Source: Ktedonobacteraceae bacterium
GTDB lineage: Bacteria; Chloroflexota; Ktedonobacteria; Ktedonobacterales; Ktedonobacteraceae
Reading direction: 5' to 3'
Length of the DNA: 64,000 nucleotides
NCBI GenBank assembly: GCA_035653615.1
Contig: DASRBN010000005.1
Span: forward strand, 1 to 64,000
The position numbers and the translations under genes were made by a program. Under the pieces are notes generated by a model. It worked only from the letters and a program-made list of their open reading frames with translations. It did not search any database and was not told where the DNA came from. Positions 1-8,129 of the stretch are shown here, piece after piece. How positions within the stretch are numbered: position 1 is the stretch's first letter; the number at the start of each line of letters is the position of its first letter.

Positions 1-86
1 TTCTCGACATGATGGAGTTGGAGAGCTACCGAGCCAGAACGGCACAGCTTCGGCTGCAAGGAGAAGGAGGTGAACTGGCGGAGTAA
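1..86 (+). CDS. 3' end of an unidentified gene
   Basis: An open frame enters from the left edge and stops at TAA 84-86. The visible 27 residues are charged and helical in character (rich in Glu, Arg, Leu and Gln) and match no family I can name. It runs toward the convergent primase gene. It is too short to assign a function, and it could be an open frame by chance. Confidence 0.3.
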   Translation, partial: LDMMELESYRARTAQLRLQGEGGELAE

Positions 87-112
87 GCACCAGCGGCAGC
101 AGTAATACGCGC

Positions 113-2422
113 TCACCCGAATTTCTTATTGACATTTAACACTGCGGAAACGTGCCACTGATTACACTGATTACGATTGATTACAGTGATGCCACTGATT
201 ACGGCAGGTTCTTGCTGATGACAACCCTCTAACGAGAGGGCCTCTTGCTTGCACAGCCTGCTAGACTTCATTCCTTGCCGCTCAATACCTGCATCATCAA
301 AGGCAGGCTTCCTGGGAAATGATGTGGCAGCAGTGTCATTGCCGTAATCAGCGTAATCAGTGTAATCAGGTTGTCGTTTTACCAGATTACCGACACCATT
401 CGAAGTATCATTGCCGTAATCAGCGTAATCACTGTAATCAGTTTCATCACTCCGACGTGCGCTCTCATGGTCATCACTCACACCCATGCCAGTAGATGCA
501 AAATCCATCGTTTGGCGAGACTCAAGGTCTTCCTTGCGAACATCGTTCCCTTGCAATGGCTCTCTCTGCCCTTGATGATTCCTCTTTCCTGAAAGGATGA
601 GGTAGTGGCCATGCAGTTGCGTGACCTCACCGGTTTGCTCCATCTTGCGCAGGATTGAGCGCGTGGTGTGATAGTTCTTTTCCAGCGTTTCGGCGATCTT
701 GCGCGGGCTCATCCCCTCTGGCTGATCGCGGAGCAGCTCGATGATCTCCTGACGGGCCTGAGTGCGGCCAACTTCCTCGGCAACGCCGAGGACCGACCAC
801 AAAGCGGTGGTCACATCGAAGCGCAATGCCAACTCCTGCTCGCGCTCGACATCGCGCCCGGTCACAAAAAGGGTTGCATCCTGTTGTCCGCGCTCGCGCT
901 TCAAGATGAGCGTGCCGTCGACAGCCCCGGTCATCCCCGTCGAGCCGGTGATCTCGTCCAGCACATCGCTTGCCCCGGTCTTACGTAGATGATGAACCGC
1001 CAGGATCGAGACATGGTAGGTCTCGGCCAGCTGCTTGAGTGGGGTCAGCGCGTCGTAATCGCCCTCGTACTGCGTGCAGCGCCGCGTATCGGTGCGCGGT
1101 GCCACCCTGGCCCAGGTGTCGACCACGACCAGCCACGTGTTGAGATGAGTCTTGAGATATTCTTCCAGGCAGGAGAGCCCACCTTCGGCCAGACGCGGCC
1201 ACTCCAACGCAAAGCCCAGGCCGTTTGGGACTGTCGTCATGGAGGTCAACAACTGTCGAGCGCGTGTTTGGAGGCGACGTGCGTTCTCTTCAAGCGCCAG
1301 GTAGAGTACCTCGCCCTGGGCTACGGGTTGTTGGCCGAGGGCAACTCCACCTGAGGCAATGGAGAGTGCCAGCGAGAGCGCGAGCCAGCTTTTGCCAAGT
1401 TTAGGTTTGCCTGCCAGCAACGTCAACCCTTCCGGCAAGATCTCCGGGACCGCCCAGCGTACTGGTTGGAGTTCCCAGGCGAGCAACTCCTTCAGGCTGA
1501 AGATCTTCGGCTGTGACCCGGTAGGAGACGCAACTGGCTGAGGGCGATCAAGTACAAGCGGTTCGGCGTGATCGAGGGCGTGTTGAAAAGCGGCACGAAA
1601 TCCCTGGCGGTCCTGGGTATAGAGATCACTCGAGTCTTTGGCCCTGGAGAGTCGCACCACGAAGACATTGCCTGACCAGCGCCACTCTGTGAGCCGTTTC
1701 GTCAGGTGCGAGACGAAGGTGCTACCCCCCTGATCTGGTTCATGCATGAGGTAGAGTCGGTCGATGCCCGAGAGCATGGCCGCCTCCAGAACGCCGGTCA
1801 TTTCCGCGCCGGGAATGCCCAGTGCTGGAATGCCCTGGTACCAGAGCGTCCAGCAGTCTGATTCGCCCTCGACGAGTACCAGGTAGCCTGCTTTCCTGGC
1901 ATCCTCCAACCGCTCCAGACCGTAGGGAACGATGTTGCCCTCGCCAACACTCCAGCGCGACCCCTCTTTGGCCACCAATGCCGTGCGAATGCGGTAACGT
2001 GGGGCCGCCCGGCCATCAGCCAGATGATAGGGGATCTGCACTCCGCCAGAGGCATGATCCATCACTCCCAGATGGAAGAGGTATTTCCAGGGCAACTGCT
2101 TCGCTAATGCAAGATCGAGCAGCGTGAGAGCCTGGCGATGCCCATTATTGGACGAACCCTGTTCAAGGGTCGTAGCCCCATCAGGAAAAAGATCCGTGAT
2201 GGTGAGTCCTATGGCCTCCACAATGCGTTCGAGGGAACAGCCGGCAAAACACTTGAGCAAGACCTGTCCCTGCTCTCCCAGGCCGATGCTCAGGCTCGGT
2301 TCGCTATCGGCATGTGCAGGGCAGCAGGCTCTCCAGCCGCGCAACGAAGTGCGCACGCCCTTGAGCTGGGCCAGGACGTGGTCCAGAGTAGGAGAGGCTG
2401 GTTGTTCAGCATACAGGGACAT
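113..2422 (-). CDS. CHC2/Toprim primase fused to RecA-like helicase (mobile-element replication protein)
   Basis: Likely primase-helicase of a plasmid or integrative element, about 769 aa. The N-terminus has a CHC2-like zinc region (CCPAH near residues 33-37, then KCFAGC near 57-62). A Toprim-like segment with EGES lies near residue 185. A RepA/AAA_25-type ATPase follows, with Walker A GKPKLGKS near 338-345 and a hydrophobic Walker B strand ending in Asp near 435. A winged-helix-like segment comes next, and the tail carries two copies of DYADYGNDT. An upstream ATG at 2440 is in frame, but AAGGAGA sits about 8 nt before the ATG at 2422, so that start is preferred. The neighbouring DnaA-box-like sites and iteron-like repeats support a replication role. 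The order zinc finger, Toprim, RecA-like ATPase is known from phage and plasmid primase-helicases. Assignment to one element type is inference. Confidence 0.8.
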   Translation of the reverse strand: MSLYAEQPASPTLDHVLAQLKGVRTSLRGWRACCPAHADSEPSLSIGLGEQGQVLLKCFAGCSLERIVEAIGLTITDLFPDGATTLEQGSSNNGHRQALTLLDLALAKQLPWKYLFHLGVMDHASGGVQIPYHLADGRAAPRYRIRTALVAKEGSRWSVGEGNIVPYGLERLEDARKAGYLVLVEGESDCWTLWYQGIPALGIPGAEMTGVLEAAMLSGIDRLYLMHEPDQGGSTFVSHLTKRLTEWRWSGNVFVVRLSRAKDSSDLYTQDRQGFRAAFQHALDHAEPLVLDRPQPVASPTGSQPKIFSLKELLAWELQPVRWAVPEILPEGLTLLAGKPKLGKSWLALSLALSIASGGVALGQQPVAQGEVLYLALEENARRLQTRARQLLTSMTTVPNGLGFALEWPRLAEGGLSCLEEYLKTHLNTWLVVVDTWARVAPRTDTRRCTQYEGDYDALTPLKQLAETYHVSILAVHHLRKTGASDVLDEITGSTGMTGAVDGTLILKRERGQQDATLFVTGRDVEREQELALRFDVTTALWSVLGVAEEVGRTQARQEIIELLRDQPEGMSPRKIAETLEKNYHTTRSILRKMEQTGEVTQLHGHYLILSGKRNHQGQREPLQGNDVRKEDLESRQTMDFASTGMGVSDDHESARRSDETDYSDYADYGNDTSNGVGNLVKRQPDYTDYADYGNDTAATSFPRKPAFDDAGIERQGMKSSRLCKQEALSLEGCHQQEPAVISGITVINRNQCNQWHVSAVLNVNKKFG
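155..206. repeat. Iteron-like repeat cluster A (GATTAC units)
   Basis: A cluster of CTGATTAC/G units (CTGATTACACTGATTACG and a further CACTGATTACGGCA). It is the inverted counterpart of the clusters at 333-369 and 406-441. It lies inside the last codons of the primase gene. Confidence 0.6.
333..369. repeat. Iteron-like repeat cluster B (GTAATCAG units)
   Basis: Three GTAATCAG-type units in tandem after the sequence GTCATTGCC. Cluster C repeats the same arrangement with few changes. The cluster encodes one DYADYGNDT segment of the primase on the minus strand. Confidence 0.65.
406..441. repeat. Iteron-like repeat cluster C (GTAATCAG/C units)
   Basis: A near copy of the 333-369 cluster: ATTGCCGTAATCAGCGTAAT then CACTGTAATCAG. 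The duplication is visible in the protein as the second DYADYGNDT segment. It may be only an internal coding duplication, or it may be a Rep-binding iteron. Confidence 0.6.
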
Positions 2423-2489
2423 CGCAGGTTCTCCTTCCATTTGAGAATGAAGGCAGTAGATATACAGGCCAGCACCACTGTTGATGGCC

Positions 2490-2509
2490 TGTGGAGAAGC
2501 TGTGGATAA
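2490..2509. other. Two DnaA-box-like 9-mers upstream of the primase
   Basis: TGTGGAGAA at 2490-2498 and TGTGGATAA at 2501-2509. The second is the exact reverse complement of the consensus DnaA box TTATCCACA and the first has one mismatch. They sit about 70-90 bp upstream of the primase start. One perfect 9-mer is expected by chance roughly once per 130 kb of double-stranded sequence, so the pairing and context carry the weight. Confidence 0.4.
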
Positions 2510-2580
2510 CTCGGCTGCGCTGCCGGGTTAAAGCGGGCCAGTGCTCTCAGATGTTCACGCGATATGCTGGCCCGCTGCCC

Positions 2581-2946
2581 TCACGCGCCCTCGGCCTGCT
2601 CACCTGTACGAGTCAGCAGCATATAGCCAAAGCCGGTGAGGCAGAGGATATCCAGGCCAAGCGGCCATAACCGGGCACGCAGGCGGCTGATACGCTGGGA
2701 GAGGCGATGGCGCGGACCCAATGCCAGCGTCCGATGGGCGTCCCGGTAGGCCAGACGGGCGAAGGAGACGGGTTCGCCGGCCGATCGCAGCAGCAGGAGC
2801 AGCACATCGTACTCCGAGGGCGTGCAGTCGATGACGACGCTATCGATAATGAGCAGGTGCTGCTGGTCGTTGTACCAGACCTGATGCTCCTGCAACTGGG
2901 GATGTTCTAATTGCCGGAGCTGGGCGGAAACCGTGGTCATCGTCAT
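2581..2946 (-). CDS. Orphan OmpR/PhoB-type winged-helix DNA-binding protein
   Basis: A 121-aa protein consisting of little more than one Trans_reg_C-like winged helix. The segment beginning TPSEYDVLLLLL matches the start of such domains. The recognition-helix region (ISRLRARLWPLGL) and the wing (LTGFGYMLL) follow in order. No receiver domain is present, so it cannot be a phosphorylated response regulator by itself. The start overlaps the end of the upstream unknown gene by 4 bp (ATGA at 2943-2946), so the two are probably co-translated. It may regulate the accessory region, or work with the overlapping protein as a split regulator. The fold call is fairly secure; the target is unknown. Confidence 0.7.
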   Translation of the reverse strand: MTMTTVSAQLRQLEHPQLQEHQVWYNDQQHLLIIDSVVIDCTPSEYDVLLLLLRSAGEPVSFARLAYRDAHRTLALGPRHRLSQRISRLRARLWPLGLDILCLTGFGYMLLTRTGEQAEGA

Positions 2947-3830
2947 CGCCTTCCACCTCCCTGGTCTATCCCGACGAGTACATGAGCAGCAGATGCGGTC
3001 AACACCACCCGGGAACTGGCATCTGCGTCACCGGGTGGCTCGTTGTCTTCCCCGGTTTCCTGCAGATCGATGAGGCGCACCTCCGGATAGGTACGGGCAG
3101 AGTAGCTCCGCAGCAGTGAGCGCAGGCAGCTAAGAGGGAGTATCAGACTCTCCCACAACGAGAGCGAAATCGCCACCTCGCGCCTCTGAGTCTCCCAACA
3201 CCTGGGCCAGGGAAGAACCACCAGCGCCGCGAGCCTGGTTGCTCGCATAGGGCGCAGAAAGGGTGAGACCATGCCAGGCAGCATGCCGAATTCCTCGACC
3301 GTCTGGAAGCTCGCTGGATTGATGGTGGTATGCCTGCTCCTCCGGCTCGACAGCCCAAGCGCCCTGGTGATCGCGTGCAGGTCCTGACGCGAGAGCTGCC
3401 AGGTGCCTACACCGGTGCAGAGTACGAGCAACTCGTCTACAGCCAGTGTCACCGTCTTTTGCACCAGTACCCCAGGAGGTAAAAGCGCCTGGGTCTCCAT
3501 GGCGCTGTAGGATGGAGAATGCCGCACCAACCGGGTGTGCAACGGACGCGCCTCCCACGGGCTGATCTCTGCCTCCTCCGTTCTATTGGTAAGGTATTCC
3601 TCGACACAGGTCGCGAGTAACTGGATGCTGGTCCCCGGCAAAGTCGTCGGGCCGAGCAGGTATCTGCGCCGGGAGAAGAGCGACACAATCCCAGGAGTTA
3701 GCGCTGCCGCTCCATGCATGTGCCAGTGGAGCAAGACCCCTTCCAGAGGAGGTAGATCATACAGGACTTCCTCCAACAGGGAAAGCGGAGGAAGCGAACT
3801 CGTCAAAGAAATCGATGCGTGAGAACGCAT
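2943..3830 (-). CDS. Unknown protein, translationally coupled to the winged-helix protein
   Basis: I do not recognise this family. The open frame extends back to 3992, but the first 54 codons look non-coding. The ATG at 3830 has GAAGGGG about 10 nt upstream, giving a 295-aa product starting MRSHASIS. The protein is soluble-looking, rich in Leu, Arg and Ser, without transmembrane segments or obvious catalytic motifs. A Glu/Gly/Asp-rich stretch (TGEDNEPPGDAD) lies near the C-terminus. Its stop overlaps the start of the PhoB-like protein by 4 bp, so the pair probably forms a functional unit. It lies between the primase and an insertion sequence, which fits accessory DNA. A partner for the orphan DNA-binding domain is an inference from position only. 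Confidence 0.55.
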   Translation of the reverse strand: MRSHASISLTSSLPPLSLLEEVLYDLPPLEGVLLHWHMHGAAALTPGIVSLFSRRRYLLGPTTLPGTSIQLLATCVEEYLTNRTEEAEISPWEARPLHTRLVRHSPSYSAMETQALLPPGVLVQKTVTLAVDELLVLCTGVGTWQLSRQDLHAITRALGLSSRRSRHTTINPASFQTVEEFGMLPGMVSPFLRPMRATRLAALVVLPWPRCWETQRREVAISLSLWESLILPLSCLRSLLRSYSARTYPEVRLIDLQETGEDNEPPGDADASSRVVLTASAAHVLVGIDQGGGRR

Positions 3831-4118
3831 ATGAGATGCACCCCTTCTATTTAGTTGTAACAATGACGTTGTGCCATCATCTTTTGCCATCCCTCTCGGA
3901 TAGCTACAGAGAGGCGGCCAGCAGAACGGCTCGCCCCGATGCAGCCGGGCAAAAGGCACAACCAGGACGCTGCCTGCGCCTTCATCCGGCACAGATCCCG
4001 TCCTTTGAAATAGATTAGAACAAAATTACCAGATTTTTCCTCAAAAGTGTGTGACCTTGATACCGACTTTTTGGAAGAGAATGTCTCTGATTTTGGGAAT
4101 GAATGACTCCCGAAAAGG

Positions 4119-4142
4119 GGCTCACCCGCACTTTGCGTGAAA
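4119..4142 (+). repeat. Left terminal inverted repeat of the ISL3-type element
   Basis: A 24-bp repeat matching 5804-5827 exactly in inverted orientation. A TATAAT hexamer follows at 4150-4155, so a transposase promoter may have its -35 region inside this repeat. Confidence 0.9.
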
Positions 4143-4176
4143 GAAGTGATATAATGTAAGAGAATTCCAAACCCCA

Positions 4177-5824
4177 GTGAGTAAAGGCCCCATGTCTATT
4201 CCCATGATTTTTCTGCCCGATTCGTTACTTGAAATTGACCAACTGATCGTCACGGAGGAAGGCATCACGCTGGTTGCCAACTGCACGACGAAAAACGGAA
4301 GCTGTCCCACTTGCCAGACCAGTTCTTCACGCGTCCACAGCCACTATCAACGGACGTTGAAGGATCTGCCTGCCAGCGGCCTGGCCGTGCAGTGGAAGCT
4401 GAACGTGCGACGCTTTTTCTGCGAGAACTCCTCCTGTTCGCGCAAGACCTTTGCTGAAGCGCTTCCCGAGGTTGCCGCGCGCTCGGCCCGCAAGACGGTG
4501 CGCTTGACCGAACTCCTCCGGCAACTTGGCTTCGCCCTGGGAGGCGAAGCAGGCGCTCACATTGCCACGGTACTCAACATCGCCTGTAGCGCCGATACCT
4601 TCCTACGACTGGTGCGGAAGACCTCTCTGGCGAGTCATCCCACCCCACGCATCTAGGCGTGGATGACTGGGCTTTCCGTCGCAATGTCTCCTATGGGACG
4701 ATCCTGGTTGACCTGCAAGACCACCAGGTCGTCGATCTGCTGCCTGATCGCTCCGCGACGAGCCTGGAAAGCTGGCTCAAGTCCCATCCGGGCGTGCAGC
4801 TCATCAGCCGAGACCGCTCGGGGGACTATGCCACGGGAGCGAGCAAAGGAGCGCCGGAGGCCGTTCAGGTGGCGGACCGGTTCCATGTGCAGAAGAACCT
4901 CTCCGAGGCGGTGGAGCGCATCTTCCACCGCCATCGGCGCCTCTTACAACAGATCGTGGTCGCCCGCCCGGCTTCCTCTCCTGCTCCGGTCTCGGTCCCC
5001 ATTCCACGTCCAGAGCGGGAAGCAAGTCGACAACAGACACGCGACAGGAGAATGCAGCAGTACGAGGCGGTGCGAGCGCTCTATCTGCAGGGTAGCAGTC
5101 TATCGGAAATTGCCCGGCGTTTCCACATGGGACGGATGACAGTCCAGAAATTTGCCTATGCCGACGCCTATCCCGAAACGGCTGCCTATCGCGTCAAGGC
5201 CGGGATGCTCCATCCCTACGAAGCGTATATCCGTGAGCGATGGCAGCAGGGATGCCGTAACGGTGCCAGGCTCTACCGCGAGGTGGTAGCCATGGGCTAT
5301 GTCGGCAAACGCCAACAAGTGGCTCGCCTGGTTGCCCATCTGCGCAAGCAACTCAAAGCGGGGATCACGGATTTCTCGGCGCAAGCGCAAGGCTTAACGC
5401 CTCGTGCCGCCGTGAGCCTGCTCATGCGGCGGTCAGAAACCTTGACCAAGGAGCACCAGCAGGCGCTGGTGCAGATGCGTCAAGCACACCAGGGATCGCC
5501 CAGGTGATGGACATCGTGACCCGCTTTCTGACCCTGCTGCGGACCCTGCAAGGCGACCAGTTAGAGGCTTGGATGGAAACAGCACAGCTCAGTAACATTC
5601 GTGAACTACAGAACTTTGTGGGGAAATTACGCAAAGACCAGCAGGCCGTGCAAGCCGGGTTGACGCTCAGTTGGAACAATGGCGTCGTCGAAGGGCATGT
5701 CAATCGACTCAAATGCCTCAAACGGACGATGTACGGCCGCGCCAAATTTGATTTGTTGCGTCAGCGCGTTCTCTATCGGCCACCTTCCTCACCAACTCAG
5801 CCTTTTCACGCAAAGTGCGGGTGA
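4177..5824 (+). pseudogene. ISL3-family transposase with two -1 frameshifts
   Basis: Three consecutive frames (4177-4656, 4659-5507, 5504-5824) together encode one ISL3 transposase. The N-terminus has a zinc-finger pattern (CPTC then CENSSC). The DDE domain starts at LGVDDWAFR and includes VADRFHVQKNL. The C-terminus has WNNGVVEGHVNRLKCLKR, typical of ISL3 enzymes. The first break is at about 4653: ATCTAGGC reads as a stop, while ATCCTAGGC would restore I-L-G-V-D-D. The second is at about 5489: CACCAGGG, where CACCCAGGG would restore P-G-I-A-Q-V-M-D. Each is repaired by one extra C. No slippery heptamer is evident at either site, so programmed frameshifting is unlikely. Base-calling errors in C runs remain possible. 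The last codons run into the right inverted repeat. Confidence 0.85.
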
Positions 5825-5827
5825 GCC
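5804..5827 (-). repeat. Right terminal inverted repeat of the ISL3-type element
   Basis: Exact inverted match to 4119-4142. It overlaps the final codons of the transposase (HAKCG). The 220 bp between it and the next gene show no feature I can name. Confidence 0.9.
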
Positions 5828-6049
5828 GATTTTCTAGGGCCATTATATAATGCATTGCTGCTGATTCGGCAAATTGCAGGTTTAGGGCGGATTACTTAGA
5901 AAGTAACTACTACTCTGTTAGTTTCGCCGACGACGAAAAGCCTTAACATCATACACTAGCAGTGCCTGGGCCTCTTACTTGGGGAAGTGGACTAGGAAAT
6001 GTAGTAGCTCCAGTTTACATGCGGGAAAGATTGAAAATCTCGTTTTCCT

Positions 6050-6784
6050 TCAACCTTTCCTGCATCTAACAATCAAAACAGCGGGCACGTTCTGGTTTCC
6101 AGGGACACGCCTGGCCATTTCTCCACCCGCTTTAGGCTCAATAAACCTCTCCAGGATAAAACCTGCTTCCATCAGGTTGTTTAGATACCTACTTAATGTT
6201 CGATGGTATGCTCCAACTTTCCCCCGTACCCCATGCGGATTGTCTGAACGCCAGTATCCCTCGGTCAAATAATCGCTTATGGTATAACGAACAGTTCCAT
6301 CTGGCCCGATTTCCCTGCTTGCGCCAGGTCCCTGAAAGCAGGGATGAGTGATAGAGAAAATAAACCATCCACGCGGGCGCAAAATACGCGCTACGGCCAG
6401 GAAAGTGCCACGGATGTTTTCAATATCCATCAGTGACATATTGCAAACCACGCCATCAAATGTCGCATCGGCAAGCGTTGCCAGTAACTGTGCATCATCA
6501 AGAACGTAATCAATACCCAGAGGTTGAGCGTCCTCATAACGCCGCGCAATTTCCAACAATTTTGCCGAGAGATCAACTCCCGTCACTCTCGCCCCTTTTT
6601 GAGCCAGATAACGGCAGAGCATCCCCTGGCCGCACGCGAGATCACAAATCGTTTGACCACCTGGATCACCCATTAACTCAAGTAGCGGTGGTAGAACAAG
6701 ATCATGAATCAGCGTATTCCGAGTGATGCTGCTGTCATACCATTCAGCAATATCGTCATAATGGGCTTTCTGCATAGCCTTCAC
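6050..6784 (-). CDS. Class I SAM-dependent methyltransferase
   Basis: A 244-aa soluble enzyme with a Methyltransf_11/25-type Rossmann fold. The SAM-binding motif I is ICDLACGQG near residues 46-54. Motif II acidic residues lie in VTGVDLSAKLL near 68-78. A later strand with VVCNMSLMDI fits motif IV. The C-terminal half has FSITHPCFQG and a long loop rich in Tyr and Arg, as in small-molecule methyltransferases of the UbiE/BioC-like superfamily. The substrate cannot be told from sequence. The annotated start is a GTG; an ATG three codons later (6775) is an alternative, and neither has a strong ribosome site. It stands alone beside the insertion sequence, followed on the same strand after a 32-bp gap by nothing but its upstream neighbour at 6817. 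Confidence 0.8.
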   Translation of the reverse strand: MKAMQKAHYDDIAEWYDSSITRNTLIHDLVLPPLLELMGDPGGQTICDLACGQGMLCRYLAQKGARVTGVDLSAKLLEIARRYEDAQPLGIDYVLDDAQLLATLADATFDGVVCNMSLMDIENIRGTFLAVARILRPRGWFIFSITHPCFQGPGASREIGPDGTVRYTISDYLTEGYWRSDNPHGVRGKVGAYHRTLSRYLNNLMEAGFILERFIEPKAGGEMARRVPGNQNVPAVLIVRCRKG

Positions 6785-6816
6785 AATTTCATTCTGAATA
6801 CCTTAAAATTCATAAT

Positions 6817-7215
6817 TTATGCCTGCGCGAACACATCATCATCCTCTTCCAGCAACGGATGAATCCAGTATTTAACTTGAAACTCTTTCAGCATCTCAAT
6901 AGCCCGTTCAGTTACCTCTTCAAGCGGAATGCTTAGCACCCTGGCCGGCGGCCTGTATTCATGCAAGCCGGGCAAAGCCGCTTTCAGTTCATCCAGGTGA
7001 TCCAGGTTTTCCTGGTAAAGATGAATCTCAAGTTCCTGCTCCGCATTCTGTACCTCACTGATGGACTGCCGGGCCGTACTGAGCAATATATTGTTATGCT
7101 TGGATAGCCATTGCAACAAATTTAAGGCCTCAAGCGGATTGAGAACCGCGACATTGCCATTCTGATCGCGAATTAATACGTTCTTGCCATCTAAAGTAAA
7201 ATTCGTCGTTGTCAT
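6817..7215 (-). CDS. Small unknown protein, probably alpha-helical
   Basis: A 132-aa product starting MTTTNFTLDG; GGAGAGG precedes this ATG by about 7 nt, so the in-frame upstream start at 7233 is not preferred. The first 35 residues look like short beta strands (LDGKNVLIRDQNGNVAVL). The rest is a long amphipathic helical stretch rich in Glu, Leu and Gln, ending in an acidic tail (LLEEDDDVFAQA). There are no transmembrane segments and no catalytic motifs that I recognise. It lies upstream of the methyltransferase on the same strand with a 32-bp gap, so the two are probably co-transcribed. No function is proposed. Confidence 0.6.
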   Translation of the reverse strand: MTTTNFTLDGKNVLIRDQNGNVAVLNPLEALNLLQWLSKHNNILLSTARQSISEVQNAEQELEIHLYQENLDHLDELKAALPGLHEYRPPARVLSIPLEEVTERAIEMLKEFQVKYWIHPLLEEDDDVFAQA

Positions 7216-7395
7216 TGCTTCGCCTCTCCTCAAGTCTAACGCTTCCTTGCCGGGAGCGGCCCCCGTCTACTAGTAAGTGTAACATATTTGTTGGAGAGTA
7301 TCACCGTAATGACGATAGAAAAACCTCACATCACCTCTATATCATCCGCCTGCATTCCTATCGAGTAGCAATTGCCTGGACACTCCAAAAAATCC

Positions 7396-7424
7396 TTGAC
7401 AACTCAACTGCGCATATGTTATAC
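7396..7424 (+). promoter_or_regulatory. Promoter of the lysine operon
   Basis: TTGACA at 7396-7401, a 17-bp spacer, then TTATAC at 7419-7424. It points into the tandem T-box leader and is the only good sigma-70-type promoter seen ahead of lysW. Confidence 0.65.
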
Positions 7425-7449
7425 ATTCACTAACGCACTGAAAACTTCA

Positions 7450-7738
7450 TAAAACAAAGGCCTCGAAGGGACGAGTAACAGTAGCTGTTGCGTCCAGAGA
7501 ATGGGCGGTTGGTGGAAAGCCCATATGTCAACATACTGTGAATAAAGACCCTGAGCCGCGAGAAGAAATCGCCGCGCGCGAGAGTAGAACTTCGCCGGAT
7601 GCCCCCGTAATCGGGCGTGAGTATGAAACATACTCCACGAGGTTGGTGCCGCGAGGCATCAACGAATGAAGGTGGTACCACGAGAGCCGTATTTGATCGC
7701 TCTTCGTCCTTAATGAAAGGATGAAGGGCGTTTTTATT
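7450..7738 (+). promoter_or_regulatory. T-box riboswitch 1, Lys (AAA) specifier
   Basis: Senses uncharged tRNA-Lys and allows read-through when lysine is scarce. Conserved parts in order: GGGACGAGTA (7468-7477), an AGAGA apical element near 7496, GGTTGGTGGAAAGCC, then GAAT followed by AAA at 7544-7546 in the specifier position. The T-box sequence AAGGTGGTACCACGAG is at 7669-7684. Its UGGU can pair with an ACCA tRNA end. It is followed by the terminator at 7697-7738. The AAA call uses the rule that the specifier follows the GAA of the stem I loop E, as in glyQS leaders. Confidence 0.88.
7697..7738 (+). terminator. Regulated terminator of T-box 1
   Basis: The stem CGCTCTTCGTCCTT / AAGGATGAAGGGCG, allowing G-U pairs, is followed by TTTTTATTT. 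It is the alternative to the antiterminator formed by the T-box sequence just upstream. Confidence 0.85.
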
Positions 7739-7779
7739 TGTCCCTTTATCCAGGTCGCAACAAAAGAAATCAAAAACCA

Positions 7780-8086
7780 AAACGACAAAGCTTTGAAGGG
7801 ACGAGTAGCGGTCCCCGGTTGCATCCAGAGAGCGGGCGCGTGCTGGAAAGCCCGTATGCCAACCAACCGCGAATAAAACCCGGAGCGCAAGAAGAAATCG
7901 CCCCGTGCGAAAGTAGACCTTGCCGGATGCCCCCGTTAACAGGCACGGAGTATAGGGTATAAAAGCTGCCCTTACTTCACAAGGTTGATGTCGTGAGGCA
8001 TCAACGAATGAAGGTGGTACCACGAGAGCCACGCGCAATGCAATGCTCTACGTCCTTCCCCAAGCGGGGGACGTAGAGCATTTTTA
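7780..8086 (+). promoter_or_regulatory. T-box riboswitch 2, Lys (AAA) specifier
   Basis: A second complete T-box in the same leader. It has GGGACGAGTA at 7798-7807, CCAGAGAGCGGG, GCTGGAAAGCCC, then GAAT and AAA at 7875-7877. The T-box GAAGGTGGTACCACGAG is near 8010-8026. A strong terminator follows at 8042-8086. Similarity to T-box 1 is high at conserved elements and lower between them, so the duplication is probably not recent. Two units with the same specifier in series should give tighter control of the lysW operon. Confidence 0.88.
8042..8086 (+). terminator. Regulated terminator of T-box 2
   Basis: AATGCTCTACGTCC and GGACGTAGAGCATT form a 14-bp stem followed by TTTTATT. It lies 43 bp before lysW, so read-through decides expression of the whole operon. 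Confidence 0.9.
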
Positions 8087-8129
8087 TTGATCGTCGTTAT
8101 GCAATCGAATGTACAGGAGGAAAACACAC

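Larger units (their letters stand above)
4119..5827 (+). mobile_element. ISL3-family insertion sequence, decayed
   Basis: Bounded by perfect 24-bp inverted repeats (4119-4142 and 5804-5827) beginning GGCTCACCCGCACTTTGCG. The similarity extends outward through GAAAA, which would move the ends to about 4112 and 5834. It contains one transposase gene in three frames. The 8-bp flanks (CGAAAAGG left, GATTTTCT right) do not form a target duplication, nor do the flanks of the extended ends. Either the ends were rearranged or the duplication has been lost. Confidence 0.85.

Noticed and set aside
333-441. Possible CRISPR array from repeated GTAATCAG units
   Set aside because: Units are too short, spacing is irregular, and the whole stretch is coding sequence of the primase. 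No cas genes are nearby.
2138-2509. A 123-codon plus-strand frame over the primase start
   Set aside because: It is antisense to the CHC2/Toprim region and shows no family similarity.
4651-5510. Programmed frameshifting in the ISL3 transposase
   Set aside because: Neither junction has a slippery heptamer, and ISL3 transposases are normally made from one frame. Two single-base losses explain both junctions.
7430-8038. A 202-codon open frame on the minus strand over the T-box leaders
   Set aside because: It lies entirely on the antisense of two conserved riboswitches. Its internal similarity reflects the riboswitch duplication, and no ribosome site is present.
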